From Blastococcus saxobsidens DD2 (GTDB taxonomy: Bacteria; Actinomycetota; Actinomycetes; Mycobacteriales; Geodermatophilaceae), in the NCBI RefSeq assembly GCF_000284015.1, contig NC_016943.1:289541-353540 (forward strand): a stretch of 64,000 nt of DNA. Reading direction: 5' to 3'. Both the position numbers and the translations under genes were made by a program. The notes under the pieces were generated by a model. The model was not told the origin of the DNA. It saw only the letters and a program-made list of their open reading frames with translations, and searched no databases. Positions 9,767 to 17,830 of the stretch are shown piece after piece. Numbering within the stretch: the first letter of the stretch is position 1; each line of letters begins with the position of its first letter.

Positions 9767-10135
9767 TCCGGTGACGCAGTTCAGGGCATAGGAAGCTCTG
9801 CCTACGGATACGGTGCCGAATCCGTAGGCAGAGCTTCCTATGCCTGGGTGGGCCCCTCGGCGCCCCGAGGAAGGCTCGACATGCCGGGGGGAGCGCGCCG
9901 CCCGGGCGTGACCGCGGCCCGGGAACCCGCGTTTCCGCAGGTCGACGCGGTACATGTCGACAAGACGGCGCCCCGGAGAGCGGGTCACCGACCGCCCGCC
10001 GGGCCTGCGACAACGATCAGGTGACGGGCGGTCAGAGGCGGGTCCGGGACCGCCGAGGAAGCCTGCGGAGGCCCTTAGCGTCTGCCCTGTCCGCGGCACT
10101 TCCCAGCCGCGGCGGTACGTGCTGAGGAGCGCCCC
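9767..10135. other. Intergenic region with palindromic element
   Basis: 369 bp without a gene. It holds the 60-bp palindrome at 9785-9844 and a second spaced inverted repeat, GACCGCCCG (9990-9998) with CGGGCGGTC (10025-10033), which could be an operator or attenuator for the next gene. A ribosome site GAGGAG lies at 10124-10129. Confidence 0.5.
9785..9844. repeat. Covarying palindromic element, copy 1 (terminator-like hairpin)
   Basis: A perfect 25-bp stem (9785-9809 with 9820-9844) encloses a 10-nt loop that itself has CGG/CCG complementarity. It starts 18 nt after the protease stop. A second copy at 18973-19032 has the same outline; between the copies three stem positions changed on both arms so that pairing is kept (9794/9835, 9798/9831, 9802/9827 here). 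It may be a bidirectional terminator or a dispersed palindromic repeat. Confidence 0.85.
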
Positions 10136-10966
10136 GTGGTCATGGGTTCGATGCTGGTGTGGCCGGCCTTCGCGCTGGTGGGCTTCCTCTCGTGCGTCGC
10201 CGTGGTGGTCGCGCTCGGGGCCAGCTCGACGGCCCGGTACGAGTTCGCGCGCAACGCCGCGCAGGAGTCCCGGGCGGCGGTCGCCCCGCGGGCGGACAAC
10301 CACCCCGCGGGTCGCCGTTCCCCCGCCCGGTCCGGTGCGGCCCACGACGGGCAGGGGCAGGCGCAGGCGGTCGCGGTCGCCGTCCGCCCCGCCCCCGCGT
10401 CGCAGGCCCCGACCGGCCCGGCCTGGTGGCTGGTCGACGACGCGGCGCAGGTGGTGGCCGGCCCGTTCGACGACCAGGTCGACGCCGAGTGGGCCGCCCT
10501 CGCCGGCGAGCTGGCAGCCATCGCGGTCCACGGGGTCCGGCGCGCCGACGCGACGGTCGCGCCCCGGCCCTCCGCGGTGGACCGGGCCTGGCTGACCGAG
10601 CTCGGCGACCAGCTGGACCGGCTCCCCGAGGACTGGGACGCACTGATCAGCGACACCGACCCGCTCACCACCCTGGTGGTCGAGGTCGCCGCGGCGCTGG
10701 TCGAGGCGGGGCTGCCGCTGCACGACGCGGCCGGCGGGCGCCCGGCCGGGGGGGTGTGCCTGGTGCCCGACGTCGCCTCCGGGGGCGTCCTGGTCGGCTG
10801 GCGCACGCACGACCGGATGAGCGTGCAGAACGTGCGGGGCACGACGGCCGACGCCGCGGTGCAGCAGCTGATGAACGACGCGGTCGCCTGCACCCTGGCC
10901 CAGCTGGGCTTCGTCGTCCACACGTTCGGGGAGGTCGGCTGCTCCCTGGTGACGGCGCTGCGCTGA
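10136..10966 (+). CDS. Hypothetical membrane-anchored protein
   Basis: 276 residues from GTG 10136, with GAGGAG 6 nt upstream. One N-terminal membrane segment (about residues 5-28), a Pro/Ala/Arg-rich linker to about residue 85, then a soluble alpha/beta-looking domain beginning AWWLVDDAAQVVAGPFDDQ and ending in a hydrophobic LGFVVHTFGEVG stretch. I do not recognise the family. Topology suggests a single-pass protein with a large domain on one side of the membrane. It is transcribed alone, convergent with the next gene. Confidence 0.8.
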   Translation: MVMGSMLVWPAFALVGFLSCVAVVVALGASSTARYEFARNAAQESRAAVAPRADNHPAGRRSPARSGAAHDGQGQAQAVAVAVRPAPASQAPTGPAWWLVDDAAQVVAGPFDDQVDAEWAALAGELAAIAVHGVRRADATVAPRPSAVDRAWLTELGDQLDRLPEDWDALISDTDPLTTLVVEVAAALVEAGLPLHDAAGGRPAGGVCLVPDVASGGVLVGWRTHDRMSVQNVRGTTADAAVQQLMNDAVACTLAQLGFVVHTFGEVGCSLVTALR

Positions 10967-11035
10967 GCCCGGCACCGCTGTCCGCCGGACGTGGCCGGGT
11001 CGAGGTCGCGGTCGGCTGACCGCCCGGCCCCCGGG

Positions 11036-12151
11036 TCAGCGCAGGGACCGCGCGGCCGCGGCGAGGGTGGTCACCCCCAGCCGCCCGTCGGCGAGACCGA
11101 GCGCGACGACGTCGTCGAAGACCCGCTGGTCGGCCGCGGCGGCCCGGAAGGCGGCGTCCATCAGCACCGGCCAGCGGCTCAGCCGGGACACGACGGACGA
11201 GTGCCGCAGGTGCCCGCCCAGCCGGTGGCCGAGCGCCCGCCGGTAGTGCGCTCCGGCGTCCGCGCCGGAGCCGGCGGCCGCTCCGGCCAGGGCGCCGGAG
11301 AGGACCGCGTAGAAGATCCCCTCGCCGGTCAGCGGGTTGATCAGCGCGGCGGCGTCGCCGGCGAGCAGCACCCGTCCGTCGGGCTGGCGCGGCCGGCCGG
11401 TGCTCAGCGGCAGGCGGTGGGCCTTCAGCCGGTCGGGCTCGACGCCGGGCAGCAGCCGGTGCAGGCCCTCGACGAGGCCCGCCCGGGTGGCCCCGCCGGA
11501 GACCAGCTCGCCGTACCCGACGTTGGCCCGCCCGTCGCCGAGGGGGAAGGACCAGGCGTAGGCCGGCCAGCGCTGCTCGGTGGTGGTGATGACCTGGACC
11601 CCGCGCTGCCCGGGCGGCTCCGGTGCGTAGCCGCGCAGCGCGACCGCCAGCTGGGAGGGCAGGTTGCGCCGGACGCCGACGGCGCGGCGCACCACCGACT
11701 CGGCGCCGTCCGCCCCGATGAGCACACCGGCGCTGACCGCCCCGTCCAGCTCCACGTGCCCGTCCTGCACACGCACGTCGCGCACCTGCCACCGGCGCAG
11801 CACCGCCCCTGCCTCCTGGGCTGCCGCGATCAGCCGGGCGTCGAGGACAGCGCGCGGGATCACGTAGGAGGGCCGTGCGGTGGCGCGCTCCACCGTCGTC
11901 CCGCCGGGCGAGCGCAACCGCAGCCGCGGGACGGCGGGGTACCCGTCGGTGACCGCCGCCGGCGGGACCCCGAGGTCGCCGAGGACGTCCAGCGCTTCGG
12001 CGGCGATGCCGTCGCCGCACACCTTGTCGCGGGGGAAGTCGGTGCGGTCCAGGACCAGGACGCGGGCGGAGGGGCGGTTGCGCCGGGCCGCCAGCGCGGC
12101 GGCGGCACCGGCCGGGCCCCCGCCGACGACCACCACGTCCCAGTGCTCCAC
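11036..12151 (-). CDS. FAD-dependent oxidoreductase, geranylgeranyl reductase family
   Basis: 371 residues. N-terminal Rossmann FAD fingerprint (VVVVGGGPAGAAAALAARR), the KVCGDGI motif typical of geranylgeranyl-reductase-like flavoproteins, and the second FAD motif GRVLLAGDAAALINPLTGEG near residue 270. Enzymes of this group reduce isoprenoid double bonds, for example in menaquinone side chains or polyprenyl lipids, so a link with the nearby menB gene is plausible but inferred. Start GTG 12151 is preceded by TAGCGT at a seven-base distance (leaderless-type), and gives the FAD motif at residue 5. Confidence 0.9.
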   Translation of the reverse strand: MEHWDVVVVGGGPAGAAAALAARRNRPSARVLVLDRTDFPRDKVCGDGIAAEALDVLGDLGVPPAAVTDGYPAVPRLRLRSPGGTTVERATARPSYVIPRAVLDARLIAAAQEAGAVLRRWQVRDVRVQDGHVELDGAVSAGVLIGADGAESVVRRAVGVRRNLPSQLAVALRGYAPEPPGQRGVQVITTTEQRWPAYAWSFPLGDGRANVGYGELVSGGATRAGLVEGLHRLLPGVEPDRLKAHRLPLSTGRPRQPDGRVLLAGDAAALINPLTGEGIFYAVLSGALAGAAAGSGADAGAHYRRALGHRLGGHLRHSSVVSRLSRWPVLMDAAFRAAAADQRVFDDVVALGLADGRLGVTTLAAAARSLR

Positions 12152-12249
12152 GGACCCGACGCTAGGCAGCGCCGTCCCCGGGCGCGCGCCGGAGCCCCTC
12201 CCCGGCCGGTCTACGGGCGACTTTCCGTACCGAGTGCCCCCCGTGTCGG

Positions 12250-12828
12250 TCAGGGCGCCGGGGGAGGGGCGCTGGTCCACTTCCGCGGCGGGTGCTCGTA
12301 GGTCTCCACGAACCGCAGCAGCTCCCCGGTGTCGCCGACCACGCCGAGGGCGTCCAGCCGCCGGGCATCGAGGTAGCCGTCGTCGACCATGCGCCGCAGC
12401 TGGGCCAGCAGGGGTTGCCAGAAGCCGTCGACGTCGAGCAGCGCCGCGGGCTTGGCGTGCAGCCCGAGCATCCCCCACGTCCAGGCCTCGAACAGCTCCT
12501 CGAGGGTGCCGGCCGCGCCGGGCAGCGCGACGAAGGCGTCGGCCAGCTCGGTCATCCGCGCCTTGCGCTCGTGCATCGACCCGACGACGTCCAGCCGCGG
12601 CAGCCCCCGGTGGGCCACCTCGTCGTCGACCAGGTGCTGCGGCATGACGCCGATGACCTCGCCGCCCGCGGCCAGCGCGGCGTCGGCGACGGTGCCCATC
12701 ATCCCGACGTGCCCGCCGCCGTAGACGATGCCGACGCCGGCCTCCGCCAGCGCGGTGGCGAAGCCCGCGGCCGCGGCGGTGTGCGACGCCGGCCCGGCGT
12801 GGGACCCGGTGAAGACGGCGATCCGCAC
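12250..12828 (-). CDS. LOG family protein (TIGR00730; putative phosphoribohydrolase)
   Basis: 192 residues. It begins MRIAVFTGS, then [20 protein letters not shown], and SMHERKARM, all standard in LOG proteins, which cleave nucleoside 5'-monophosphates to free base and ribose 5-phosphate. The signature PGGxGTxxE reads PGAAGTLEE here: the second Gly is Ala and the catalytic Glu is kept. It lies 7 bp downstream of the MaoC-like gene on the same strand, so the two are probably co-transcribed. Confidence 0.92.
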   Translation of the reverse strand: MRIAVFTGSHAGPASHTAAAAGFATALAEAGVGIVYGGGHVGMMGTVADAALAAGGEVIGVMPQHLVDDEVAHRGLPRLDVVGSMHERKARMTELADAFVALPGAAGTLEELFEAWTWGMLGLHAKPAALLDVDGFWQPLLAQLRRMVDDGYLDARRLDALGVVGDTGELLRFVETYEHPPRKWTSAPPPAP

Positions 12829-12835
12829 GCCGCGG

Positions 12836-13294
12836 TCAGCCGCCGTAGTAGCGGTAGACCGGCTCGGCGATGCAGACCGGCTTGTCCCCGCCGTCGCGCT
12901 CGACGACGCAGGAGAAGGTCAGCTGCTTGCCACCGGCGACCTCCTCGACCTTCGCCAGCGTGGCGGTGAGCCGCACTCGCGAGCCGACCGGCACCGGGGA
13001 GGGGAACCGGACCTTGTTCAGGCCGTAGTTCACACCCATGACCGTGTCTGACACGGCGATCACCTGGCCGAGCAGCGGGACCAGCAGCGACAGGGTGAGG
13101 TAGCCGTGCGCGATGGGCCCGCCGAACGGGCTCTCCTTCGTCGCCCGCTCCACGTCGACGTGGATCCACTGGTGGTCACCGGTGGCGTCGGCGAAGAGGT
13201 TCACGTGGTCCTGGGTGACCTCGTACCAGTCGCTGGTGCCCAGCTCGGTACCGATCAGCCCGTCCAGCTCGGCCATGGTCGTGGTGGTGGTCAC
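12836..13294 (-). CDS. MaoC-like enoyl-CoA hydratase/dehydratase
   Basis: 152 residues from GTG 13294, which has AAGGA 8-9 nt upstream. Hot-dog fold protein with the hydratase-2 motif: [14 protein letters not shown] supplies the Asp and His, followed by [15 protein letters not shown]. Such proteins hydrate trans-2-enoyl-CoA thioesters or act as dehydratases in fatty-acid metabolism. It leads a short minus-strand unit with the LOG gene. Confidence 0.92.
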   Translation of the reverse strand: MTTTTTMAELDGLIGTELGTSDWYEVTQDHVNLFADATGDHQWIHVDVERATKESPFGGPIAHGYLTLSLLVPLLGQVIAVSDTVMGVNYGLNKVRFPSPVPVGSRVRLTATLAKVEEVAGGKQLTFSCVVERDGGDKPVCIAEPVYRYYGG

Positions 13295-13436
13295 GTCGTC
13301 GGTCCTTCCCCGGGGTGGGTGATGTCTTCTGCGGACAGTCTGTCTCTGCTCACCATGCGTGGGCAGAGTCCGACTTTCCCGAGGGATACCTTGCCGGGCC
13401 GGGTGCGACGGCGCGCGACCGGGTTCACTGGGCGGC

Positions 13437-13913
13437 GTGCTGAGCGCGACCGACGGCTGGACCACGTGCGCCCAGGGGCACCGGCACTGGGGCCGGGCCG
13501 GTGCCGCCGGGCTGCTGATCCACCGCGACGGTCCCGGAGGCGCCGAGCTGCTGCTGCAGCACCGCGCGCTGTGGTCGCACCACGGCGGCACCTGGGGCAC
13601 CCCGGGCGGCGCCCTGCACGCCGGCGAGTTGCCGGCCGCGGGAGCGCTGCGGGAGGTGGGGGAGGAGCTGGGCCTGCAGCCGGGCGACGTCGTGCTCGGG
13701 GCCTCCTCGGTCGACGACCACGGCGGGTGGGCGTACACGACGGTCCTGGCCCGGCCGGCGCGGCCGTTCGAGGCGGCGGAGCTGCGGCTGGACGGCGAGA
13801 GCGTCGGAGTGGCGTGGCTGCCGCTCGCGTCCCTGCGGGAGGTACCGCTGCATCCCGGCCTCGCCGCGTCGCTGGACCGGCTCCGGCCACTTCTGGACAC
13901 CGCCGGCGAGTAG
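13437..13913 (+). CDS. NUDIX hydrolase
   Basis: 158 residues from GTG 13437. A complete Nudix box lies at residues 58-80 (GALHAGE, seven residues, REVGEELGL), with an upstream TWGTPGG strand. It hydrolyses a nucleoside-diphosphate-linked substrate with Mg2+. The sequence alone does not tell whether it is a housecleaning MutT type or an ADP-ribose/coenzyme type. The start keeps a short N-terminus; the ribosome site is weak. Confidence 0.9.
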   Translation: MLSATDGWTTCAQGHRHWGRAGAAGLLIHRDGPGGAELLLQHRALWSHHGGTWGTPGGALHAGELPAAGALREVGEELGLQPGDVVLGASSVDDHGGWAYTTVLARPARPFEAAELRLDGESVGVAWLPLASLREVPLHPGLAASLDRLRPLLDTAGE

Positions 13914-13999
13914 ATCGAGCGGGAGTGGGCACTGCCGCCGCACCTCCCCGGTCGGCCCCGCCCATCGGGGACCGCGTCCGCACGACGAAGGAGCCGGCC

Positions 14000-14821
14000 C
14001 TGTCCCGACCCCGCCACCGTTCGTCCCGGACCGCGCGCCGCGGCACGCGGTCCTCCGGGGCAGGCCGCCACGAGCGCCGGTCCCGGCGTGCCGGGCTGCT
14101 GCTGGCGCTCGCGCTGGCCTGCGCCGGCGTGCTCATCGCCGTGCCCGTGGTGCTCCTGTCCGCGTGGGATTCCGGCAGCGACAGCTCGCCGTCCTCCCGC
14201 GGTGCGGGCGGTGTGTTCAGCGGCGGGGGTGACGGCGGCGGCGCCGGAGGCGGCGGTCCCGGTGGCGGTTCCGACGACGGAGCCGTTCCCGGCGCCACGA
14301 CGGAGGCCGCCCGGACGCGCGACCCCGGAGGGACGCCGGTGGACGCCGCGGGCAACGCCTCGGGCACGCCGGGCGCCGCCGGTGGTGGCGCCGGGACCGG
14401 CGGTTGGAGGACCGGGAGCGGCGGGTCGACGGGCGGGACCAGCGGGTCCACGACCGGCGGCGCGGGCGCCCCGGCCGTCGGTGGGTCGAGCGGCGGCCGG
14501 TCGGGCGGCGGCACCGCGAATGCCGGCGGGGGCCAGGCGCCGGCTCCGGCGTACGACGGCGGGACCGCCGCCGGCGCACCGGCTCCCCAGCCCGGCCCGG
14601 CGCTGCAGCCCGCGCCGCAGCAGCCCGCCCCGGCGCTGCAGCCCGCGCCGCAGCAGCCCGCCCCGGCGCTGCAGCCCGCGCCGCAGCCGCCGGCCCCGGC
14701 CCCGACCCCGGAGCCGGAGACCGACGCCAACGACGTCCCCTGCCCGTGCCGGGTGGTGAACGGCGTCCTGGTCAGCCTCTCCAGGGTGACCGACGACGTC
14801 ACCGGCAGCCTGCTCGGCTGA
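14000..14821 (+). CDS. Membrane-anchored, Gly/Pro-rich low-complexity protein
   Basis: About 273 residues. Basic N-terminus (RPRHRSSRTARRGTRSS), one membrane segment (LLLALALACAGVLIAVPVVLL), then long Gly/Ser and Pro/Ala/Gln-rich stretches including three 11-residue repeats of the PALQPAPQQPA type, and a C-terminal piece with a CPC motif (NDVPCPCRVVNGVLV). Probably cell-wall-spanning or surface exposed; no enzymatic domain. The start is uncertain: a good site GAAGGAG (13987-13993) points to CTG at 14000, and the only other in-frame candidate is GTG 13925 without a ribosome site. Confidence 0.7.
   Translation: MSRPRHRSSRTARRGTRSSGAGRHERRSRRAGLLLALALACAGVLIAVPVVLLSAWDSGSDSSPSSRGAGGVFSGGGDGGGAGGGGPGGGSDDGAVPGATTEAARTRDPGGTPVDAAGNASGTPGAAGGGAGTGGWRTGSGGSTGGTSGSTTGGAGAPAVGGSSGGRSGGGTANAGGGQAPAPAYDGGTAAGAPAPQPGPALQPAPQQPAPALQPAPQQPAPALQPAPQPPAPAPTPEPETDANDVPCPCRVVNGVLVSLSRVTDDVTGSLLG
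14597..14695 (+). repeat. Three 33-bp tandem repeats in a Pro/Gln-rich coding region
   Basis: Units at 14597-14629 and 14630-14662 are identical; 14663-14695 diverges at its end. Each encodes 11 residues of the PALQPAPQQPA type. Such repeats are prone to length change by slippage. Confidence 0.9.
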
Positions 14822-14936
14822 AGCCGGCGTCTCCCTCCTCGTCGACCCGGGCTGTCGCGACCCCAGCGGTGCAGCGCGGGAGCGGTGACCACGGGCCTGG
14901 GGTCGCGGTCGGGCGCGGTCTCGCTAGGTTCGGTGC

Positions 14937-15827
14937 ATGAGCGCCCGCGACGACGTCTCCGAGATTTTCGACAGCTCCGCCTGGCGGCCGGTCGAGGGCT
15001 TCGACTTCGAGGACATCACCTACCACCGCGCCGTCGACGCCGGCGTCGTCCGCATCGCCTTCGACCGGCCCGAGGTGCGCAACGCCTTCCGGCCGCAGAG
15101 CGTCGACGAGCTGATCGCCGCCCTGGAGCACGCGCGGCTGTCCACCGACGTCGGCTGCGTGCTCCTCACCGGCAACGGGCCCAGCCCGAAGGACGGCGGC
15201 TGGGCCTTCTGCTCCGGCGGCGACCAGCGGGTGCGCGGGAAGTACGGCTACGAGCACGACAAGGGGCGCTCGAGCGGCCGGCTGCACATCCTCGAGGCGC
15301 AGCGGCTGATCCGCTTCATGCCCAAGGTCGTCATCTGCGTCGTCCCCGGGTGGGCGGCCGGCGGCGGGCACAGCCTGCACGTCGTCTCCGACCTGACCCT
15401 GGCCAGCGCCGAGAACGCCCGGTTCAAGCAGACCGACGCCGACGTCGGCAGCTTCGACGGCGGCTTCGGCTCGGCCTACCTGGCCCGCCAGGTCGGGCAG
15501 AAGTTCGCCCGCGAGATCTTCTTCCTCGGCGACGAGTACACCGCCCAGGACGCGCACGCGATGGGCATGGTCAACCGCGTCGTCCCGCATGCCGACCTGG
15601 AGCGCACCGCGCTGGAGTGGGGGAAGAAGATCGTGGCGAAGAGCCCCACGGCGCAGCGGATGCTCAAGTACTCGTTCAACCTGATCGACGACGGGCTGGT
15701 CGGTCAGCAGTTGTTCGCCGGCGAGACCACCCGGCTGGCCTACATGGCCGAGGAGGCCGTCGAGGGCCGGGACGCGTTCCTCGAGAAGCGCGACCCCGAC
15801 TTCACCCGGTTCCCCTGGCACGTGTGA
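14937..15827 (+). CDS. menB: 1,4-dihydroxy-2-naphthoyl-CoA synthase
   Basis: 296 residues, crotonase superfamily, full length. It converts o-succinylbenzoyl-CoA to 1,4-dihydroxy-2-naphthoyl-CoA in menaquinone synthesis. Diagnostic stretches are the CSGGDQRVRG oxyanion-hole region, the VPGWAAGGGHSLHVVSDLT loop, FDGGFGSAYLARQVG, and a C-terminus ending in RFPWHV. The start at ATG 14937 is preceded by TAGGTT (14925-14930) six bases upstream with no ribosome site, so the mRNA is probably leaderless. Confidence 0.96.
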   Translation: MSARDDVSEIFDSSAWRPVEGFDFEDITYHRAVDAGVVRIAFDRPEVRNAFRPQSVDELIAALEHARLSTDVGCVLLTGNGPSPKDGGWAFCSGGDQRVRGKYGYEHDKGRSSGRLHILEAQRLIRFMPKVVICVVPGWAAGGGHSLHVVSDLTLASAENARFKQTDADVGSFDGGFGSAYLARQVGQKFAREIFFLGDEYTAQDAHAMGMVNRVVPHADLERTALEWGKKIVAKSPTAQRMLKYSFNLIDDGLVGQQLFAGETTRLAYMAEEAVEGRDAFLEKRDPDFTRFPWHV

Positions 15828-15883
15828 ATCGGCGCCACGGGGGGACTCCCGGGGCCGGAAGAACAGACGAAGAGGAGGTCGCT

Positions 15884-16216
15884 GTGATCGTCGAGGTGGT
15901 GACGGGCGCCGACGAGCGTCCGGAGGCGCGGGTGGTCGACGTCGACGACCTGGGGCGGCTGCACCTGGCCCTGGGCGTGGTCACCGACGAGGAGGCCGCC
16001 GAGGCGCTGGAGCGCTCGGGCCTCGGCCGGTTGCAGGACGAGGACACCGCGTTCCTCGACGTGGCGGCCCTCCGCGCCGCCGCCGAGCCACGCGCCGGAG
16101 GCCCCGGCTGGTCGGCGGAGTGGGATCGGATGATCACCGCGGCCCGCGGCAAGGGATGGCTGTCCGAGGACGGCGCCAGCCTCCAGGTGCACGTGGAGAG
16201 CGCCGCCGGCGCCTGA
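15884..16216 (+). CDS. Small conserved-looking hypothetical protein
   Basis: 110 residues from GTG 15884, with a near-perfect ribosome site AGGAGGT at 15873-15879. Acidic, soluble, no membrane segment. Features are VVDVDDLGRLHLALGVVTDE near the start and a Trp-containing C-terminal part (GWSAEWDRMITAARGKGWL). I do not recognise the family. It follows menB by 56 bp and may be co-transcribed with it. Confidence 0.75.
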   Translation: MIVEVVTGADERPEARVVDVDDLGRLHLALGVVTDEEAAEALERSGLGRLQDEDTAFLDVAALRAAAEPRAGGPGWSAEWDRMITAARGKGWLSEDGASLQVHVESAAGA

Positions 16217-16258
16217 GCGCAACCCTGCGGGCGCACCCCTGTGACCTGCGGGAAGTCA

Positions 16259-16278
16259 TCGCTACTTATCGGTAGCGA
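16259..16278. promoter_or_regulatory. Candidate TetR operator
   Basis: Perfect 7-bp inverted repeat TCGCTAC / GTAGCGA with a 6-bp spacer, 72 bp upstream of the TetR start at 16351. Size and position fit autoregulation by that TetR protein. Confidence 0.55.
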
Positions 16279-16350
16279 GATCATTGTGGTCCTCCCGCCG
16301 AGACGCCAGGATGGCCCCGTGCATACGACCAGCCGTGCCGGAACGGCGTC

Positions 16351-16944
16351 ATGACGGGCGCGCCTGGACGGCCGCTGAGCGCGGAACTGTCCGAGCAGCT
16401 GCTCGCCGTCTCCGTCGACATCCTGGCCGACGAGGGATGGGGCAGGCTCAACAGCGACCGCATCGCGGCCCGCGCCCGGGCCGGCAAGGCGGGCATCTAC
16501 CGCCGGTGGCCGACCATGGCGGCGCTCGCCCGTGCGGCTGTGAGCCGGTTCGAGCTGGTGGCGTTGCCCGACGACGGCGGCTCGGTGCGGGAGGACCTGC
16601 TCGGTCTGCTCAACGCGCGGTGGACGCAGCCGCTGAGCCGCGAGGAGCGGGCGGTGGCCAGCCTCGTGGGTGCCGCGCGGCACGACGAGGAGCTGCGCGC
16701 CGGGCTCGACGAGGCCCTGGTGCAGCCCCTGACGGCGGCCGTCGGGAAGATCTGCGCTCGCGCCGAGGAGCGAGGTGAACTGGTCCGTCACGAGCGGATG
16801 CGGCTGCTGACGTCGGTCCTGGAGGCGTTCTGGTGGCAGCGCTACCGGATGGCCGAGCCGTTCGGTCCCGACCAGATCGAGCTGGTCGTCGACGAGGTCC
16901 TGATGCCGCTGGTCCGGCCGGTGGGCGAGCGCGTTCCCGCCTGA
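16351..16944 (+). CDS. TetR family transcriptional regulator
   Basis: 197 residues. The N-terminal HTH includes SVDILADEGWGRLNSDRIAA and ARAGKAGIYRRWPTMAAL, the standard TetR DNA-binding layout, followed by a helical ligand-binding domain of the TetR_C type. No target gene is adjacent on its own strand: the next gene is a convergent second TetR. A candidate operator lies at 16259-16278, so at least autoregulation is likely. Confidence 0.92.
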   Translation: MTGAPGRPLSAELSEQLLAVSVDILADEGWGRLNSDRIAARARAGKAGIYRRWPTMAALARAAVSRFELVALPDDGGSVREDLLGLLNARWTQPLSREERAVASLVGAARHDEELRAGLDEALVQPLTAAVGKICARAEERGELVRHERMRLLTSVLEAFWWQRYRMAEPFGPDQIELVVDEVLMPLVRPVGERVPA

Positions 16945-16953
16945 CCTCGGCGC

Positions 16954-17652
16954 TCAGCCGGTGCGGTGTGCCGGCTGCGCCGCGACCGCCCGCGGCTCCA
17001 GGCCCAGCTGGGCGTGCAGGCCGCTCATGAGGCGGTCGGCCAGCGCCCGCACCTCCGCGGCGGGGTCGCGGTCGGCTGCCTCCTCCGCGACCAGCCGCTG
17101 CTCGGTCGCGACCACCCGGGACACCGCGAGCCACAGGGCTGCGGCCAGCGGGGCGGCCATCCGCGGGCAGAACAGCACCGGTGACGTGGCCAGGCCGGGC
17201 TCGGGGTCGGTCTCCCAGGCCTCGGCCAGTGCGGCCGCCAGCCGTGGCTCGGCCTCGAACAGCACCCGCTGCTCGTAGGCGGCCAGGGCCGGGCTGGTCC
17301 GCACCACCTCGGTGAAGGCGCGCCCCTCCGGACTCAGCTGCAGGCCCACGAACCGTGCGGCGCCATCGGCCAGGTGATCGGCCAGCGCCGCCAGGGGGGA
17401 CACCCCGGCCGGCCGGTTCCGGACCGCGTCGGCCGGACCGTGCGACCACGGGATGCGCCCGTCGAAGAAGAGCTCTTCCTTGGTCGGGAAGTGGTTGAAG
17501 ACCGTCTGCACGGCGACGTCGGCACGGCGGGCGATGTCGGCGATGGTCACGGCGTCGAAGCCCTGGTCGGCGAACATCGCGTGCGCCACCGCGCGGATGT
17601 GCGCCCGCGTCCGTGCCTTCTTCGCCGCCCGGCGGTCGGTGCCCTCGTTCAC
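16954..17652 (-). CDS. TetR family transcriptional regulator
   Basis: 232 residues from GTG 17652. HTH region TIADIARRADVAVQTVFNHFPTK is classic TetR, with FNHFPTKEELFFDG at the end of the recognition helix. The C-terminal ligand domain is Ala-rich and unassigned. It is divergent from the alcohol dehydrogenase at 17831, and a 16-bp palindrome in between (17693-17708) is a good candidate site for repression of both genes. Confidence 0.93.
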   Translation of the reverse strand: MNEGTDRRAAKKARTRAHIRAVAHAMFADQGFDAVTIADIARRADVAVQTVFNHFPTKEELFFDGRIPWSHGPADAVRNRPAGVSPLAALADHLADGAARFVGLQLSPEGRAFTEVVRTSPALAAYEQRVLFEAEPRLAAALAEAWETDPEPGLATSPVLFCPRMAAPLAAALWLAVSRVVATEQRLVAEEAADRDPAAEVRALADRLMSGLHAQLGLEPRAVAAQPAHRTG

Positions 17653-17692
17653 GGCGCCGAGCCTAGGTACCCGGGAGGCTCGCGCCGCGCAT

Positions 17693-17708
17693 TACCGACC
17701 GGACGGTA
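17693..17708. promoter_or_regulatory. Candidate TetR operator in divergent promoter region
   Basis: TACCGACC followed by GGACGGTA forms a near-perfect 16-bp palindrome with one mismatched pair. The ACCG...CGGT form with a CCGG core is common among actinobacterial TetR operators. It lies between the TetR gene and the alcohol dehydrogenase gene. Confidence 0.65.
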
Positions 17709-17830
17709 TGTCGTGCACACCGCATCGCGGGGTGGATGTGGGTGCCCGCTGCCGGCCAGGCACGATGTCCCGCGAGGTGCCCCGCTGCAGACGCCGGCGG
17801 CGCCGGACGACTGCGAGGAGGAGCCGCCAA

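Noticed and set aside
7415-10975. Very long open frame antisense to the M6 protease and the next gene
   Set aside because: Runs across two good genes and an intergenic palindrome; low-complexity translation without motifs.
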